The notes under the pieces were generated by a model. That model saw only the letters and a program-made list of their open reading frames with translations. It did not search any database and was not told the origin of the DNA. From the NCBI GenBank assembly GCA_905235085.1, contig CAJOKD010000009.1:1-62713 (forward strand): 62,713 bases of DNA, written 5' to 3'. This document shows positions 26,198-34,610 of this stretch, piece after piece (positions within the stretch are counted from its first letter, which is position 1; the number at the start of each line of letters is the position of its first letter). The position numbers and the translations under genes were made by a program. Origin of the DNA: an uncultured Bacteroidales bacterium (GTDB lineage Bacteria; Bacteroidota; Bacteroidia; Bacteroidales; UBA932).

Positions 26198-26625
26198 AGC
26201 CACGCATCTACTTCGACACCAACATCATGCTGGACCTCCTGCTTGAAAGGCCGGGTTATGCCGCTGCCGCCAGAATCTTGCAGATGCAGGAAGATGGAGA
26301 TTGCAGTGTCTGCATGTCTCCATTGTCCATCGCGGATATAGCTTATGTCCTGCGCAAGACAGTTCCGACCTCGTTGATCGTCCCCACCTTGAAACAGATT
26401 TCATCGATAGTGGATATAGTCCCGATGGACGATGCCCAGTTGCAACAGGCAATAATGCTGAACGGACCTGATTTCGAGGAATTGTTGCAGTTTACCTGTG
26501 CAGTATCGAATGGATGTACTGCGATAATCACCCACAATCCACGCGATTTCCGAATTAGCAGAGGTATGTCAAACCTGTCTGACATGCCGAAGATCCAGAC
26601 ACCTGAAGAATTCATAAACGCTTGA
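26194..26625 (+). CDS. PIN-domain ribonuclease toxin (VapC-like)
   Basis: A 143-residue PIN-domain protein. The N-terminal YFDTNIMLDLLLERP holds Asp8 and Asp14, FEELLQF supplies the middle acidic residue, and GCTAIITHNPRDF is the typical final strand. PIN toxins cut RNA, commonly tRNA or rRNA, using a metal ion. The start overlaps the antitoxin stop, and its own stop TGA overlaps the TTG start of the MATE gene. Exporter and toxin-antitoxin pair therefore probably share a transcript. Confidence 0.82.
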   Translation: MKPRIYFDTNIMLDLLLERPGYAAAARILQMQEDGDCSVCMSPLSIADIAYVLRKTVPTSLIVPTLKQISSIVDIVPMDDAQLQQAIMLNGPDFEELLQFTCAVSNGCTAIITHNPRDFRISRGMSNLSDMPKIQTPEEFINA

Positions 26626-27989
26626 GAACCATCGACAAGGAAATACTCCGCCTCGCCCTGCCCAGCATCCTGGCGAATATCACCGTTCCGCTCGTCGGAA
26701 TGGTGGATGTCGCCGTTGCAGGACACCTGAGTGCATCTGCCGCCGCATTGATCGGGGGCATCTCGGTCGGGTCCCTGATGTTCGATATGCTCTACTGGAA
26801 TTTCGGTTTCCTGCGGGCCGGTACCGGCGGAATGACAGCCCAGGCATACGGACGGGTAGATTGGAGTGAATGCAGGTCCTTGCTTTTCCATAGCTTGGGT
26901 ACTGCTTTGCTGATATCGCTGGCCATCCTCCTGGTCCAATGGCCATTCCAAAAGCTCGTTTTCCTGCTGGTCAACTGTTCCGAAGAAGTCAGATCCCTGG
27001 CTCTCAAGTATTTCTATATAAGGGTCTGGGCAGCTCCGGCAACCTTGAGCCTGATGGCTTTCAGGGGCTGGTTCATCGGAATGCAGGACACTTTCAGTTC
27101 GATGCTGACAGATGTGATAGTGAACGGTGTCAACATCCTGGCCAGCATATTCCTTGCCCTGGGAATACCTGGGACAGGTTTCAAAGGCATCGGATTCACC
27201 GGAATAGCCTGGGGTACCGTCATCGCCCAGTACACGGGACTGATCTTCGCCACAGGGGTGGTCGCAGTGAAATACCGGCAGGAGGTGAGACTCCCGGTCG
27301 GGCCGGGAGTGACGGGAACGCAGGGAGCCCCAGCACCTTTTGCCGCCCGTAAAGAAGCCATACGCCGCTTCTTTACGGTGAACGGAGACTTGTTCATCAG
27401 GTCACTCTGCTTGATGGTGGTCTACCTTGCCTTCACGGCCATCTCAGCCCGGTTCGGAGACGTACTGCTGGCTATGTGCTCCGTTATGATGAAGCTGATG
27501 ATGATATTCTCGTTCTTTACCGACGGCTTCGCATTCGCAGGAGAAGCCCTTACCGGCAGGTTCATCGGGATGCAGCGGCCGGACCTGCTCCGTGAAGGCG
27601 TAAGACACACATTCGCCTGGAGCCTCGGTATAGGTATGCTGTTCGTGGCTTTCTACCTGATGTTCGGGATGGGTATGTTCCGGATGATGACTTCCGACGC
27701 GGCGGTAATAGATTCCGCAGGCGCCTTCCTCGGGTGGCTGGTATTGATGCCGCTGATAGGATGTCCTGCATTCACCTGGGACGGAATATTCATCGGAGCT
27801 ACCGAAACCCGGATCCTAAGGAACTCTACCGTCGGATGCCTGGTTTGTTTCCTGGCAGTATGGTTTGCAGGTATGGTCTTCAGACCGCAGGGAAACGCCC
27901 TCGTCCACCTGCTGTTCGCTGCATATTATTCTCACCTGATATTCCGCTCGGTGTACCTCACCTTCAATTACCGATCGATTCGGAAATAG
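26622..27989 (+). CDS. MATE-family exporter (DinF-like)
   Basis: A 455-residue inner-membrane exporter with 12 expected helices. It begins RTIDKEILRLALPSILANIT and PLVGMVDVAVAGHL, hallmark of the DinF branch, driven by Na+ or H+. The start is a TTG at 26622 overlapping the toxin stop (TTGA), supported because the conserved N-terminus begins immediately after it and no ATG lies nearby. The 3' end overlaps the convergent Hdr fusion gene by 26 bases. Drugs, metabolites or toxic compounds are possible substrates. Confidence 0.88.
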   Translation: MRTIDKEILRLALPSILANITVPLVGMVDVAVAGHLSASAAALIGGISVGSLMFDMLYWNFGFLRAGTGGMTAQAYGRVDWSECRSLLFHSLGTALLISLAILLVQWPFQKLVFLLVNCSEEVRSLALKYFYIRVWAAPATLSLMAFRGWFIGMQDTFSSMLTDVIVNGVNILASIFLALGIPGTGFKGIGFTGIAWGTVIAQYTGLIFATGVVAVKYRQEVRLPVGPGVTGTQGAPAPFAARKEAIRRFFTVNGDLFIRSLCLMVVYLAFTAISARFGDVLLAMCSVMMKLMMIFSFFTDGFAFAGEALTGRFIGMQRPDLLREGVRHTFAWSLGIGMLFVAFYLMFGMGMFRMMTSDAAVIDSAGAFLGWLVLMPLIGCPAFTWDGIFIGATETRILRNSTVGCLVCFLAVWFAGMVFRPQGNALVHLLFAAYYSHLIFRSVYLTFNYRSIRK

Positions 27990-29907
27990 CTTCCGCGAAA
28001 TCCACCACACGGACTTCAGGGACCGGGTGGGAAGAATTGGCCACAGACTCCGAGAAGGTCTTGAGACACAGAGGGCAAGCCGTCACGATCTTGTCCGGGT
28101 TGTTCACCATCAGGCTGGATACCGCAGCTTCCGAAATCTTCGCGCGGTCACGCATATCCAGAGTCAGGCTGCCCAGGCTGCCGCCGCAGCAGAGGCTCTC
28201 GTCATATTCCTTGGAAGCCTTGACAAGGGTACCGAGCTGGCTGAGAGCAGCCCTCGGCTCATAATAGACGTTGCATCCCCTGCCCAGTTCGCAAGGATCG
28301 TGATACACGAGCCTTTCACTGCCCTTGGACGGACGGAGCTTCCCGGAAGCGATCAATTCGTTGAAGTACTGGGTATAATGGACCACGTTGATTCCCTCCA
28401 GCCCGTATTCTTCCTTGAATATCTTGAAGCATATCGGGCAGGAGAGCACCAGGGTCTTGCATCCCGAAGCCTCTATCATCTTCTTGTTGGCTGCGATGGT
28501 CTTCGCTGCAGCTTCGTTCCTTCCCGCCAGCATCAGCGGCCTTCCGCAGCATATTCCACCACCTTCGTCAGCGAATACATAGTTGACTCCGGCTGCCTTG
28601 AAAACCTTCTCGACCGACTTGATGATACGAGGTGTCAGGTGCGACATACATCCCGCGAAGTACATTACCTCCGGAGTGGTGTCTTCCCCTTCTGCCGGAC
28701 GGCAGTCCAGGCCCGGCGAAGTCCATCCTCGCTCCGCTGCGGCTGATGCCGAATCAAGATACGAATAATCAAACGAGATCGAATCATTGACAGTCGCTCG
28801 CTGGGCACGGCGGAGGGCCGGAGCATCCACCTCGACGGGACAAAGGGCATGGCACTTGTCGCACATCAGGCACTTATCAGCGATTTCATTGATCTTCCGC
28901 TCGTTATGCCGCCTCAAGAAACGGATGAAATAGACCGAAGAGTACTTCAGGTTCTTCTTCTGGATATTCATCGGGCAGGCATCCAGGCACAATCCGCAAC
29001 TGGAGCACGCATAGATTTCCGCCTCCGCCACTCCCTTGCGAGGATGGTTAGGCTTGATTCCGGCATTGCGGAGAAGTATCCAAAGCACTTCCGTAAGGAT
29101 GTGCATATACCGGCTGAAAGGCATCGCCGCGAAGAACAGGCCCAAGCAGATCGAATAGCACCACCAGCTAGGCATTATCCACAGCTTGTCGCCGAAGATC
29201 AGATGCCAGAGATGATTGACAGGTATGGTCAGGAAACTGCCACCGCTGAGGTCGGCCGTGAAACTCTCAGCAAGAAGACGCAGAGGGAATATCAGCCAGA
29301 GACTGTAAAGGGCCACACGGTCGGCCAGTGAAGGCTTCGTGGTGTGCTTCATACCCAGCGCCAGCGAACGGAACCGTTTGAACACGGCCAGGGCGATACC
29401 GGACAGGACATAGAGCAGGAAGAAGTCCATCAGGAAGAAGAATACCCAACCCCTCAGAGTAGTGTGGCCGGGATTCATCCAGACGAAAAACCTGTAGAAG
29501 ATAGGATAGAACAGAGCGCTCCTGGATATGCCGAGCCGCTTAGGGACGAAAAGGGCTACCTCGATGTGTCCGAGCAGGATCAGCATAAACCAGCCGAAGG
29601 CTATGGCGCTGTGCATATATCCCAGCAGAGGCTTCCTCTTCCAAATCTTGACGTGGAAAAGGCAGTCGAAGAAAAGGTCCCTGAGATTTTTGTATATGGT
29701 CACGGGAGATACGAGGGACTTCCAGAACCGCAGCCTGTCAGAGTGAGGGATATTCAGAAGAATACGGATACAGCCTACCGTTATCCAGATGAGGAAGAAG
29801 GCTATTCCCACACAGAAAGGTATGACGAAATGGTTGTATCCGGAAGGAATCCTGTCGATCACTTCCGGCGCGGTCTGGGCAGCGAGTATAAAGGACATCG
29901 GGATCAT
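27964..29907 (-). CDS. HdrE-HdrD-like membrane fusion: cytochrome b, 4Fe-4S, two CCG domains
   Basis: A 647-residue fusion starting at the ATG at 29907 (MIPMSFILAAQ), overlapping the previous gene by four bases. Residues about 20-300 contain several membrane helices of the nitrate-reductase-gamma/HdrE cytochrome b type. A dicluster ferredoxin part follows, with CSSCGLCLDACP and CLMCDKCHALCP. The C-terminal half has two CCG domains (GCMS, ICCGRP, SCPIC; then DPCELGRGC, LCCGGS, ACPLC), which in HdrD hold a noncubane [4Fe-4S] cluster that reduces disulfides. The likely role is electron exchange between menaquinone and a thiol/disulfide or an Hdr partner. Methanogen-type CoM-S-S-CoB is not expected in Bacteroidales, so the substrate is unknown. 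Confidence 0.8.
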   Translation of the reverse strand: MIPMSFILAAQTAPEVIDRIPSGYNHFVIPFCVGIAFFLIWITVGCIRILLNIPHSDRLRFWKSLVSPVTIYKNLRDLFFDCLFHVKIWKRKPLLGYMHSAIAFGWFMLILLGHIEVALFVPKRLGISRSALFYPIFYRFFVWMNPGHTTLRGWVFFFLMDFFLLYVLSGIALAVFKRFRSLALGMKHTTKPSLADRVALYSLWLIFPLRLLAESFTADLSGGSFLTIPVNHLWHLIFGDKLWIMPSWWCYSICLGLFFAAMPFSRYMHILTEVLWILLRNAGIKPNHPRKGVAEAEIYACSSCGLCLDACPMNIQKKNLKYSSVYFIRFLRRHNERKINEIADKCLMCDKCHALCPVEVDAPALRRAQRATVNDSISFDYSYLDSASAAAERGWTSPGLDCRPAEGEDTTPEVMYFAGCMSHLTPRIIKSVEKVFKAAGVNYVFADEGGGICCGRPLMLAGRNEAAAKTIAANKKMIEASGCKTLVLSCPICFKIFKEEYGLEGINVVHYTQYFNELIASGKLRPSKGSERLVYHDPCELGRGCNVYYEPRAALSQLGTLVKASKEYDESLCCGGSLGSLTLDMRDRAKISEAAVSSLMVNNPDKIVTACPLCLKTFSESVANSSHPVPEVRVVDFAEAISESIGN

Positions 29908-30233
29908 ATCTTTCCGTAGATTTTGTTGATGGAAAGGATAAGGTGCCTGGTGTTTATGCCCCTGGGGCAGACCATAGCGCACTTCCCGCAGAACTGGCAG
30001 GAGCCGAGCATCTCGAGTGCCTTGCCCGGCTGGCCGTTGTGTATGGACTCGATCGCTTCCCGAAGGCTGGTCGTGGTGAATTTCCCTGCAGTGCAGACTG
30101 CAGTACAGCTCCCGCAGGACATACACTTGCGCACATCCGGCTCGACCGAAGCGAGTTCCTCGTACTTCTCCTTGTCGAAAAGATCGAGGTTTATCCTGGA
30201 ACTGGGTACAAGCCCGAAACCGAAATCTACCAT
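29904..30233 (-). CDS. HdrC-like dicluster ferredoxin
   Basis: A 109-residue soluble iron-sulfur protein. Two 4Fe-4S motifs are visible: CMSCGSCTAVCTAG and CQFCGKCAMVCPRG, as in HdrC subunits. It has no signal peptide or membrane segment. It overlaps the HdrA-like gene upstream by 7 bases and the fusion gene downstream by 4 bases (ATGA). It would link the HdrA flavoprotein to the membrane fusion subunit. It is the second HdrC-type protein of the operon. Confidence 0.8.
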   Translation of the reverse strand: MVDFGFGLVPSSRINLDLFDKEKYEELASVEPDVRKCMSCGSCTAVCTAGKFTTTSLREAIESIHNGQPGKALEMLGSCQFCGKCAMVCPRGINTRHLILSINKIYGKI

Positions 30234-31282
30234 AGCTCCCTCACCAGATTCTTGTAATGCTTCGCCTCAGTGAATATGCCGGACAGGTAATCGTCCACCA
30301 GGACCGCAGCTGCACGCGCATCGGCCAGGGTGTCAGGAAGAGTCTTCGGACCGGTTGCCGCACCGGCGAGGAATATTCCTGGAAGAGGACTGCGCTGCCC
30401 TGCAACTATTCCTTCACGCACAGAGAAATAACCATCCTCCTCTACCGGTAATTCCAGCAGCTCTCCGACCCTTCTTCCTGACACTGAAGGACGCATTCCG
30501 GCCATCAGTACCAGAAGGTCGAGCGAGACCTTGAGCGGCTTGCTGGCGACGGTGTCCTCAGCCTTGACCTGGAGGGATCCGTCGGCGTTCTCGGCCACCT
30601 CGGCCACGCGTCCTCTGATAAAGCGGATCCCATAGTCCCTCTGAGCCTTGAGATACATATCTTCGTAATGCCGGCCGAAAAGCCTCAAGTCCATATAGAA
30701 GCAGAAAACATCGGCCTCCGGAAAGGCTTGCTTCATTTCGATGGCCTGCTTTACAGCCGTTGCGCAGCAAACCTTCGAGCAGGATCTGCATCCGGCCTTC
30801 TCGTCACGGGAGCCCACGCAATGCACGAACCCGATCCGTCCGGGATTGTCAATCCTCTTGTCGGAATGGTTCCTGAAATAGGCTTCCAAGTCCGCGTTGG
30901 TCATAACCTGGTTGTATATTCCGTAGCCGTATTCCTCCTTCCGGGAAGCCTCGAAGAGGTCGAAACCTGTAGTCATAAGCACGGCGTCGGCAAGGACGGT
31001 GATACCGTTGGACAATATCACGTTGTAGGATTTGTCGAGGCGGTTTATGGACTGTACTTCCGTGTCCGTGAAGTATTTGACTCCATCGATACGTCCCAAC
31101 AGGGATTTAAGGGCATCCTGAGCGGAGACGCCTGAAGGAAAAAGCCTGTCCCATTTCGCCAAATGCCCGCCGAGAGCTGCGGACCTTTCGATGAGGATTA
31201 CGTTGTAGCCAAGCCTCTGGAGCTGTGAAGAAGCTTCCAGCCCGGCAGGGCCGCCACCAATTATAAGTACATTGTTCTTCAT
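30227..31282 (-). CDS. HdrA-like FAD/iron-sulfur oxidoreductase
   Basis: A 351-residue flavoprotein. The N-terminal FAD-binding motif is IIGGGPAGLEAS, followed by IERSAALGGHLAKW. The HdrA iron-sulfur signature is present (HCVGSRDE, then CRSCSKVCCATAVKQA). A late LVLMAGMRPS and a GIFLAGAATGPKTLPDT segment close the FAD fold. It is much shorter than the 650-residue HdrA of methanogens and lacks the extra ferredoxin domain. It may therefore move electrons in single-flavin fashion, which is inference. Confidence 0.78.
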   Translation of the reverse strand: MKNNVLIIGGGPAGLEASSQLQRLGYNVILIERSAALGGHLAKWDRLFPSGVSAQDALKSLLGRIDGVKYFTDTEVQSINRLDKSYNVILSNGITVLADAVLMTTGFDLFEASRKEEYGYGIYNQVMTNADLEAYFRNHSDKRIDNPGRIGFVHCVGSRDEKAGCRSCSKVCCATAVKQAIEMKQAFPEADVFCFYMDLRLFGRHYEDMYLKAQRDYGIRFIRGRVAEVAENADGSLQVKAEDTVASKPLKVSLDLLVLMAGMRPSVSGRRVGELLELPVEEDGYFSVREGIVAGQRSPLPGIFLAGAATGPKTLPDTLADARAAAVLVDDYLSGIFTEAKHYKNLVRELW

Positions 31283-31283
31283 A

Positions 31284-32348
31284 TCACTTCATACATATGC
31301 AAGGCTCCGGCCGACCGATGTCTTTACCTCCCTTGCCGAGATACTTCTTTTCAGGATCGCATTCTATTCCCATCTTGTCCAGGAGCGGTTCGACGCCCAC
31401 CTGGTGGGTCTGAAGCCCGAGGTCCCAAGGGTCATAGCCCATCACCAGGCCGGCGACTTCCTCATAGGTGAGCACCGGGATTCCGCGGCCGTCCTGCCCG
31501 TAAGTCTTGCCCGTGGATTCGGCTATCACGTACTGCCACCTGTCCATAAAATACGGGCATCCGGGGCAGTTGGTGATGATGAAGTCCGGATGGAACGGCT
31601 CCATACTCTCGAATTTCTTATGGGTATTGGAAAGCGAATAACCTCTGTTCCCCTTGATGAAATACTGACGGAAACCGAAGCCGCAGCAATGGCGCCTCTC
31701 GGGATAATCCACGATCTCCCCTCCCCAGGCTTCTATCATTCCCACAAGGACATAGGGATATTCCGCACCTCCCACGCCTTTGGACGGGAACATCTTGGAA
31801 TAGTGGCATCCGATGTGCTCAACGACCCGGAGAGGCTGCCCCGTATGCACGTTCACAAGCTTGTGGACGGCCTGCTTGGCTATCAGGTTGCGGTATTTGT
31901 AGATTAGGTCGCTAGCGTGGATGAGGAACTTCGGTTTCGCAAAATCCAGCTTGCAGGTCTTCCAAAGGTTTTCCTTGATCTTCGCCTCCAGTTCCGGGAA
32001 CTCACGCCAGGTTTCCATAGTCTCGCAGTAGAGGCCGAACGACGTGATGCAGGAACAGACATAGTTCTCATAACCGTTTTTCGCCATAAGTGCGAACTGG
32101 CGGGCGATGATCGTCATCACCGTTTCCTGCGGGATGGTATCGCTGTGATATGCTATGCCCCCGCAGGTAGTGTGATGCTCTGTCTCGAAAATATCCTTCC
32201 CCAGACGGTTCCTGGTTATGTCCAGGAAAGTCGCTTCGGACGCAGGGAAGAAACTCTGTCTGATGCAGCTGCGGACATAGAAATAATGGTCGTCCGGTAT
32301 CTCTTTCTGGTAATCGGCCCAGATCTTCTGTTTTCCTTCGTATATCAT
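31284..32348 (-). CDS. HdrB-like CCG-domain subunit
   Basis: A 354-residue protein with two cysteine-rich regions. The second is canonical: HIGCHYSKMF, RHCCGFGF and NCPGCPYF. The first is a variant (SCIRQSF, TTCGG, VCSCITSF), with a single Cys where the pair is expected. In Hdr complexes the CCG subunit holds the noncubane clusters that reduce the disulfide. The gene starts 3 bases after the HdrC-like gene ends. Its mixed cysteine pattern suggests only one complete CCG cluster, to be confirmed by alignment. Confidence 0.75.
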   Translation of the reverse strand: MIYEGKQKIWADYQKEIPDDHYFYVRSCIRQSFFPASEATFLDITRNRLGKDIFETEHHTTCGGIAYHSDTIPQETVMTIIARQFALMAKNGYENYVCSCITSFGLYCETMETWREFPELEAKIKENLWKTCKLDFAKPKFLIHASDLIYKYRNLIAKQAVHKLVNVHTGQPLRVVEHIGCHYSKMFPSKGVGGAEYPYVLVGMIEAWGGEIVDYPERRHCCGFGFRQYFIKGNRGYSLSNTHKKFESMEPFHPDFIITNCPGCPYFMDRWQYVIAESTGKTYGQDGRGIPVLTYEEVAGLVMGYDPWDLGLQTHQVGVEPLLDKMGIECDPEKKYLGKGGKDIGRPEPCICMK

Positions 32349-32351
32349 CTG

Positions 32352-33047
32352 CTAATGATTCAAATGTTTGGGGTCGCTGGTTAAATAGACCATCCGGGAG
32401 AACTCCTCCTCAGTCATCCCTAGTTCCGCTGCCTTCTTCAGGCCGGCTGCGCGGACCTTCTCCATCCTCGCGGTAGCGCCGGTCTCGTCGAAGATCGCCT
32501 TGAGCTGGTCTCGGTCTTCCTGCGGGATGCGCCGCATTGCCCCCGGACCGGGGCCGTCCAGGTTGCCTCCGAGGCGTTCGAACACATCATCCAGATGCTT
32601 TTCTTCCCATTCCCACACACGTCCGGCTTCAGGATGCCCGGCATAATCGAAACGGCGCGGATAGACGCAGTAGCCATAATCCAGGACATTGGAGCACAAG
32701 TCCTTGGTAAGCAGGAACTGCTGGCGCCCTTTTTCGGATTCGACGAAATACCCCAGTTCGATGGAAAGGTTACGCAAAGCCATTATTATCAGACCGGCAG
32801 CATTCTTTCTTGGACACCTGGTGACGCAGCTCATACACTCGCCGCAGTACCAGATAGTATCGCTCTTGAGGAGTTTCTCTATCTCTTCATCATCCTTGCT
32901 CTGAACTATATCCACTATCCTGCGGGGGTCGTATCGGTAGAACTCCGCCGCCGGACAGACTGCGGTGCAGGTCCCGCAGTTGATGCACGCATTGAGGCCC
33001 TCCCTCAAGCGGTAATCATTCATCAAGAAATCATACAGTCTGCCCAT
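32352..33047 (-). CDS. HdrC-like 4Fe-4S protein
   Basis: A 231-residue soluble protein with an N-terminal motif CINCGTCTAVCPAAEFYRYD and a second, CGECMSCVTRCPRK, about 45 residues later, as in HdrC. The remainder is helical with charged residues. Its start overlaps the end of the MarR gene by 17 bases, tying the Hdr operon to that regulator. It is the first structural gene in the order HdrC, HdrB, HdrA, small HdrC, HdrED fusion. Confidence 0.75.
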   Translation of the reverse strand: MGRLYDFLMNDYRLREGLNACINCGTCTAVCPAAEFYRYDPRRIVDIVQSKDDEEIEKLLKSDTIWYCGECMSCVTRCPRKNAAGLIIMALRNLSIELGYFVESEKGRQQFLLTKDLCSNVLDYGYCVYPRRFDYAGHPEAGRVWEWEEKHLDDVFERLGGNLDGPGPGAMRRIPQEDRDQLKAIFDETGATARMEKVRAAGLKKAAELGMTEEEFSRMVYLTSDPKHLNH

Positions 33048-33525
33048 AACCGTTCTTGTTAAGCGGGTACTTCCTTGCGAGAGCTACAAGGTCGCTTTTC
33101 GGATCGATATTCTTCTCCATACGCGCCATGGTAGCCACGAAAGCTTCGAGTTCCTCCTGTGGTATGTCCCCTATTATCTTGCCTACCGATGCGTATGCCA
33201 GCTTGGTGACCTTGTCGCGGATCGACAGCGAATACGGAGTCACCTTGATGAGATTCTGGCGTCTGTCCTTCGGATTGCTCACCCGCCTTACCAGCTTCCT
33301 GCTCTCGAGACCGTCGATGAGCTTGACAATGGAATTCTTGTCACGCAAAGTTATGTCAGCTATCTGCTGCTGAGTCAGGACTCCTTCCATCCAAAGGGTG
33401 TCTATGACAAGGAACTGTTCCGGAGTTAGGTTGTATCCCCCATCCCTGAATTCATCTGCCATACACTGCTTTACGCTGCTATGGACTATATTCAGGAACA
33501 AGATGATCTGTTTCTCTAGTACCAT
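33031..33525 (-). CDS. MarR-family transcription regulator
   Basis: A 164-residue winged-helix regulator. The helix-turn-helix and wing are visible: LTPEQFLVIDTLWMEGVLTQ, ITLRDKNSIVKLIDGLES and KLVRRVSNPKDRRQNLIKVT. MarR proteins bind palindromes as dimers and usually release DNA on ligand or oxidant contact. As first gene of the operon, with a palindrome over its own promoter (33548-33570), it probably represses itself and the Hdr genes. The ligand is unknown. Confidence 0.85.
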   Translation of the reverse strand: MVLEKQIILFLNIVHSSVKQCMADEFRDGGYNLTPEQFLVIDTLWMEGVLTQQQIADITLRDKNSIVKLIDGLESRKLVRRVSNPKDRRQNLIKVTPYSLSIRDKVTKLAYASVGKIIGDIPQEELEAFVATMARMEKNIDPKSDLVALARKYPLNKNGYGQTV

Positions 33526-33547
33526 ATTTTATTGTAATACCTTTTAC

Positions 33548-33584
33548 TATTTGCAAAAGTAATACAAATATGCGAATGCAGCAA
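33548..33584 (-). promoter_or_regulatory. marR-hdr promoter and candidate operator
   Basis: On the minus strand TTG (33584-33582), 20 bases, then TACTTTTG (33561-33554) match the Bacteroidota promoter consensus. TATTTG at 33548-33553 and CAAATA at 33565-33570 form an inverted repeat that brackets the -7 box, a good site for MarR repression. Confidence 0.7.
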
Positions 33585-33590
33585 GGATTG

Positions 33591-34541
33591 TCAACGGAAT
33601 TTCTTGTCTTCTTCGAGCATCCCCAGATAAGAATTGTAGCGCTCGGGCGAGATGATGCCCTGCTCTACGGCCTGCTTGATGGCGCAGTCGGGCTCGTGGG
33701 TATGGGTACACGGCGTGAACCGGCATTCCCTGGATGCCTTGAGCATTTCCGGGAAATACAGGGCGACTTCCTCTTTCTTCAAATCCACCAGTCCGAAGCC
33801 CCTGAGACCCGGTGAGTCAATAAGGAACCCTCCCGAGGCCAGCGGATACATTTCGTACAGGGAAGTCGTGTGCTTTCCCTGGAGATGTGATAGGGATATA
33901 TCTCCTACCTTCGGATTGAGCGAAGGGTCCAAGGCTTTGATTATGGAGGACTTGCCGACTCCGGACTCTCCCGAGAAAAGACAGATCCGCCCGTCTTCAG
34001 GCGAGCCGGTGGCCTCCCGGAGCGCATCTATTCCCTCCCCCGTAAGAGCGGATGTTTCCAGGACCCGGTAGCCTGCTCCCTCGTAAATCCTGCGGAATGC
34101 GTCAAGCTCCTCCGGGAACTCTTTCCGGAATATGTCCACCTTGTTGACCACGATGGTGGCAGGGATCCCGTACACTTCGCAGGTCACCAGCAGACGGTCC
34201 AGGAACGGCAGCTTGATCTCAGGGAAATACAAGGTAACGACCAGGAAGGCCATATCCAAGTTAGCAGCGATCACGTGGGACTGCCTGGAAAGGTTGGTGG
34301 AACGGCGGATGAGATAATTCTTCCTGTCGAGCACCTTCACGATGGAAGCAGGGTGCTCGAGCGAGGGCTCCTGCAAAAAATCATAGGATACACGGTCGCC
34401 GACCGCCACCGGATTGGTAGCCTCACTTCCTGAAAGACGGACCTTGCCTTTCAGGACCGCGGGAAAAGGCTTCCACTGCGGGAGTTCCGACAGCAGGAAA
34501 TGGCTTCCTGCATTCTTTACCACTGTTGCTTCACCGGTCAT
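33591..34541 (-). CDS. rsgA: Ribosome small-subunit biogenesis GTPase RsgA
   Basis: A 316-residue circularly permuted GTPase acting on the maturing 30S subunit. An N-terminal OB fold (VKNAGSHFLL) is followed by the permuted motifs: NKVD first, then the P-loop GESGVGKSS, then DSPG. The C-terminal zinc site reads CRFTPCTHTHEPDC. Length is normal. Its promoter at 34550-34579 is well formed; it diverges from the polyprenyl synthase gene. Confidence 0.93.
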   Translation of the reverse strand: MTGEATVVKNAGSHFLLSELPQWKPFPAVLKGKVRLSGSEATNPVAVGDRVSYDFLQEPSLEHPASIVKVLDRKNYLIRRSTNLSRQSHVIAANLDMAFLVVTLYFPEIKLPFLDRLLVTCEVYGIPATIVVNKVDIFRKEFPEELDAFRRIYEGAGYRVLETSALTGEGIDALREATGSPEDGRICLFSGESGVGKSSIIKALDPSLNPKVGDISLSHLQGKHTTSLYEMYPLASGGFLIDSPGLRGFGLVDLKKEEVALYFPEMLKASRECRFTPCTHTHEPDCAIKQAVEQGIISPERYNSYLGMLEEDKKFR

Positions 34542-34549
34542 TTCGATGG

Positions 34550-34579
34550 CAAATTTACCAAAAATGACTATATTTACAA
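34550..34579 (-). promoter_or_regulatory. rsgA promoter
   Basis: Minus strand: TTG at 34579-34577, 19 bases, then TAAATTTG at 34557-34550, followed by the ATG at 34541 after a short leader. The match to the Bacteroidota consensus is exact in the -7 box. Confidence 0.65.
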
Positions 34580-34610
34580 GACAAGACCAATAACTTACAG
34601 CACTACTGAA

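Noticed and set aside
29908..30126. Long N-terminal extension of the Hdr fusion
   Set aside because: The extra 73 residues are a shifted reading of the overlapping HdrC-like gene; the ATG at 29907 with its ATGA overlap is the natural start.
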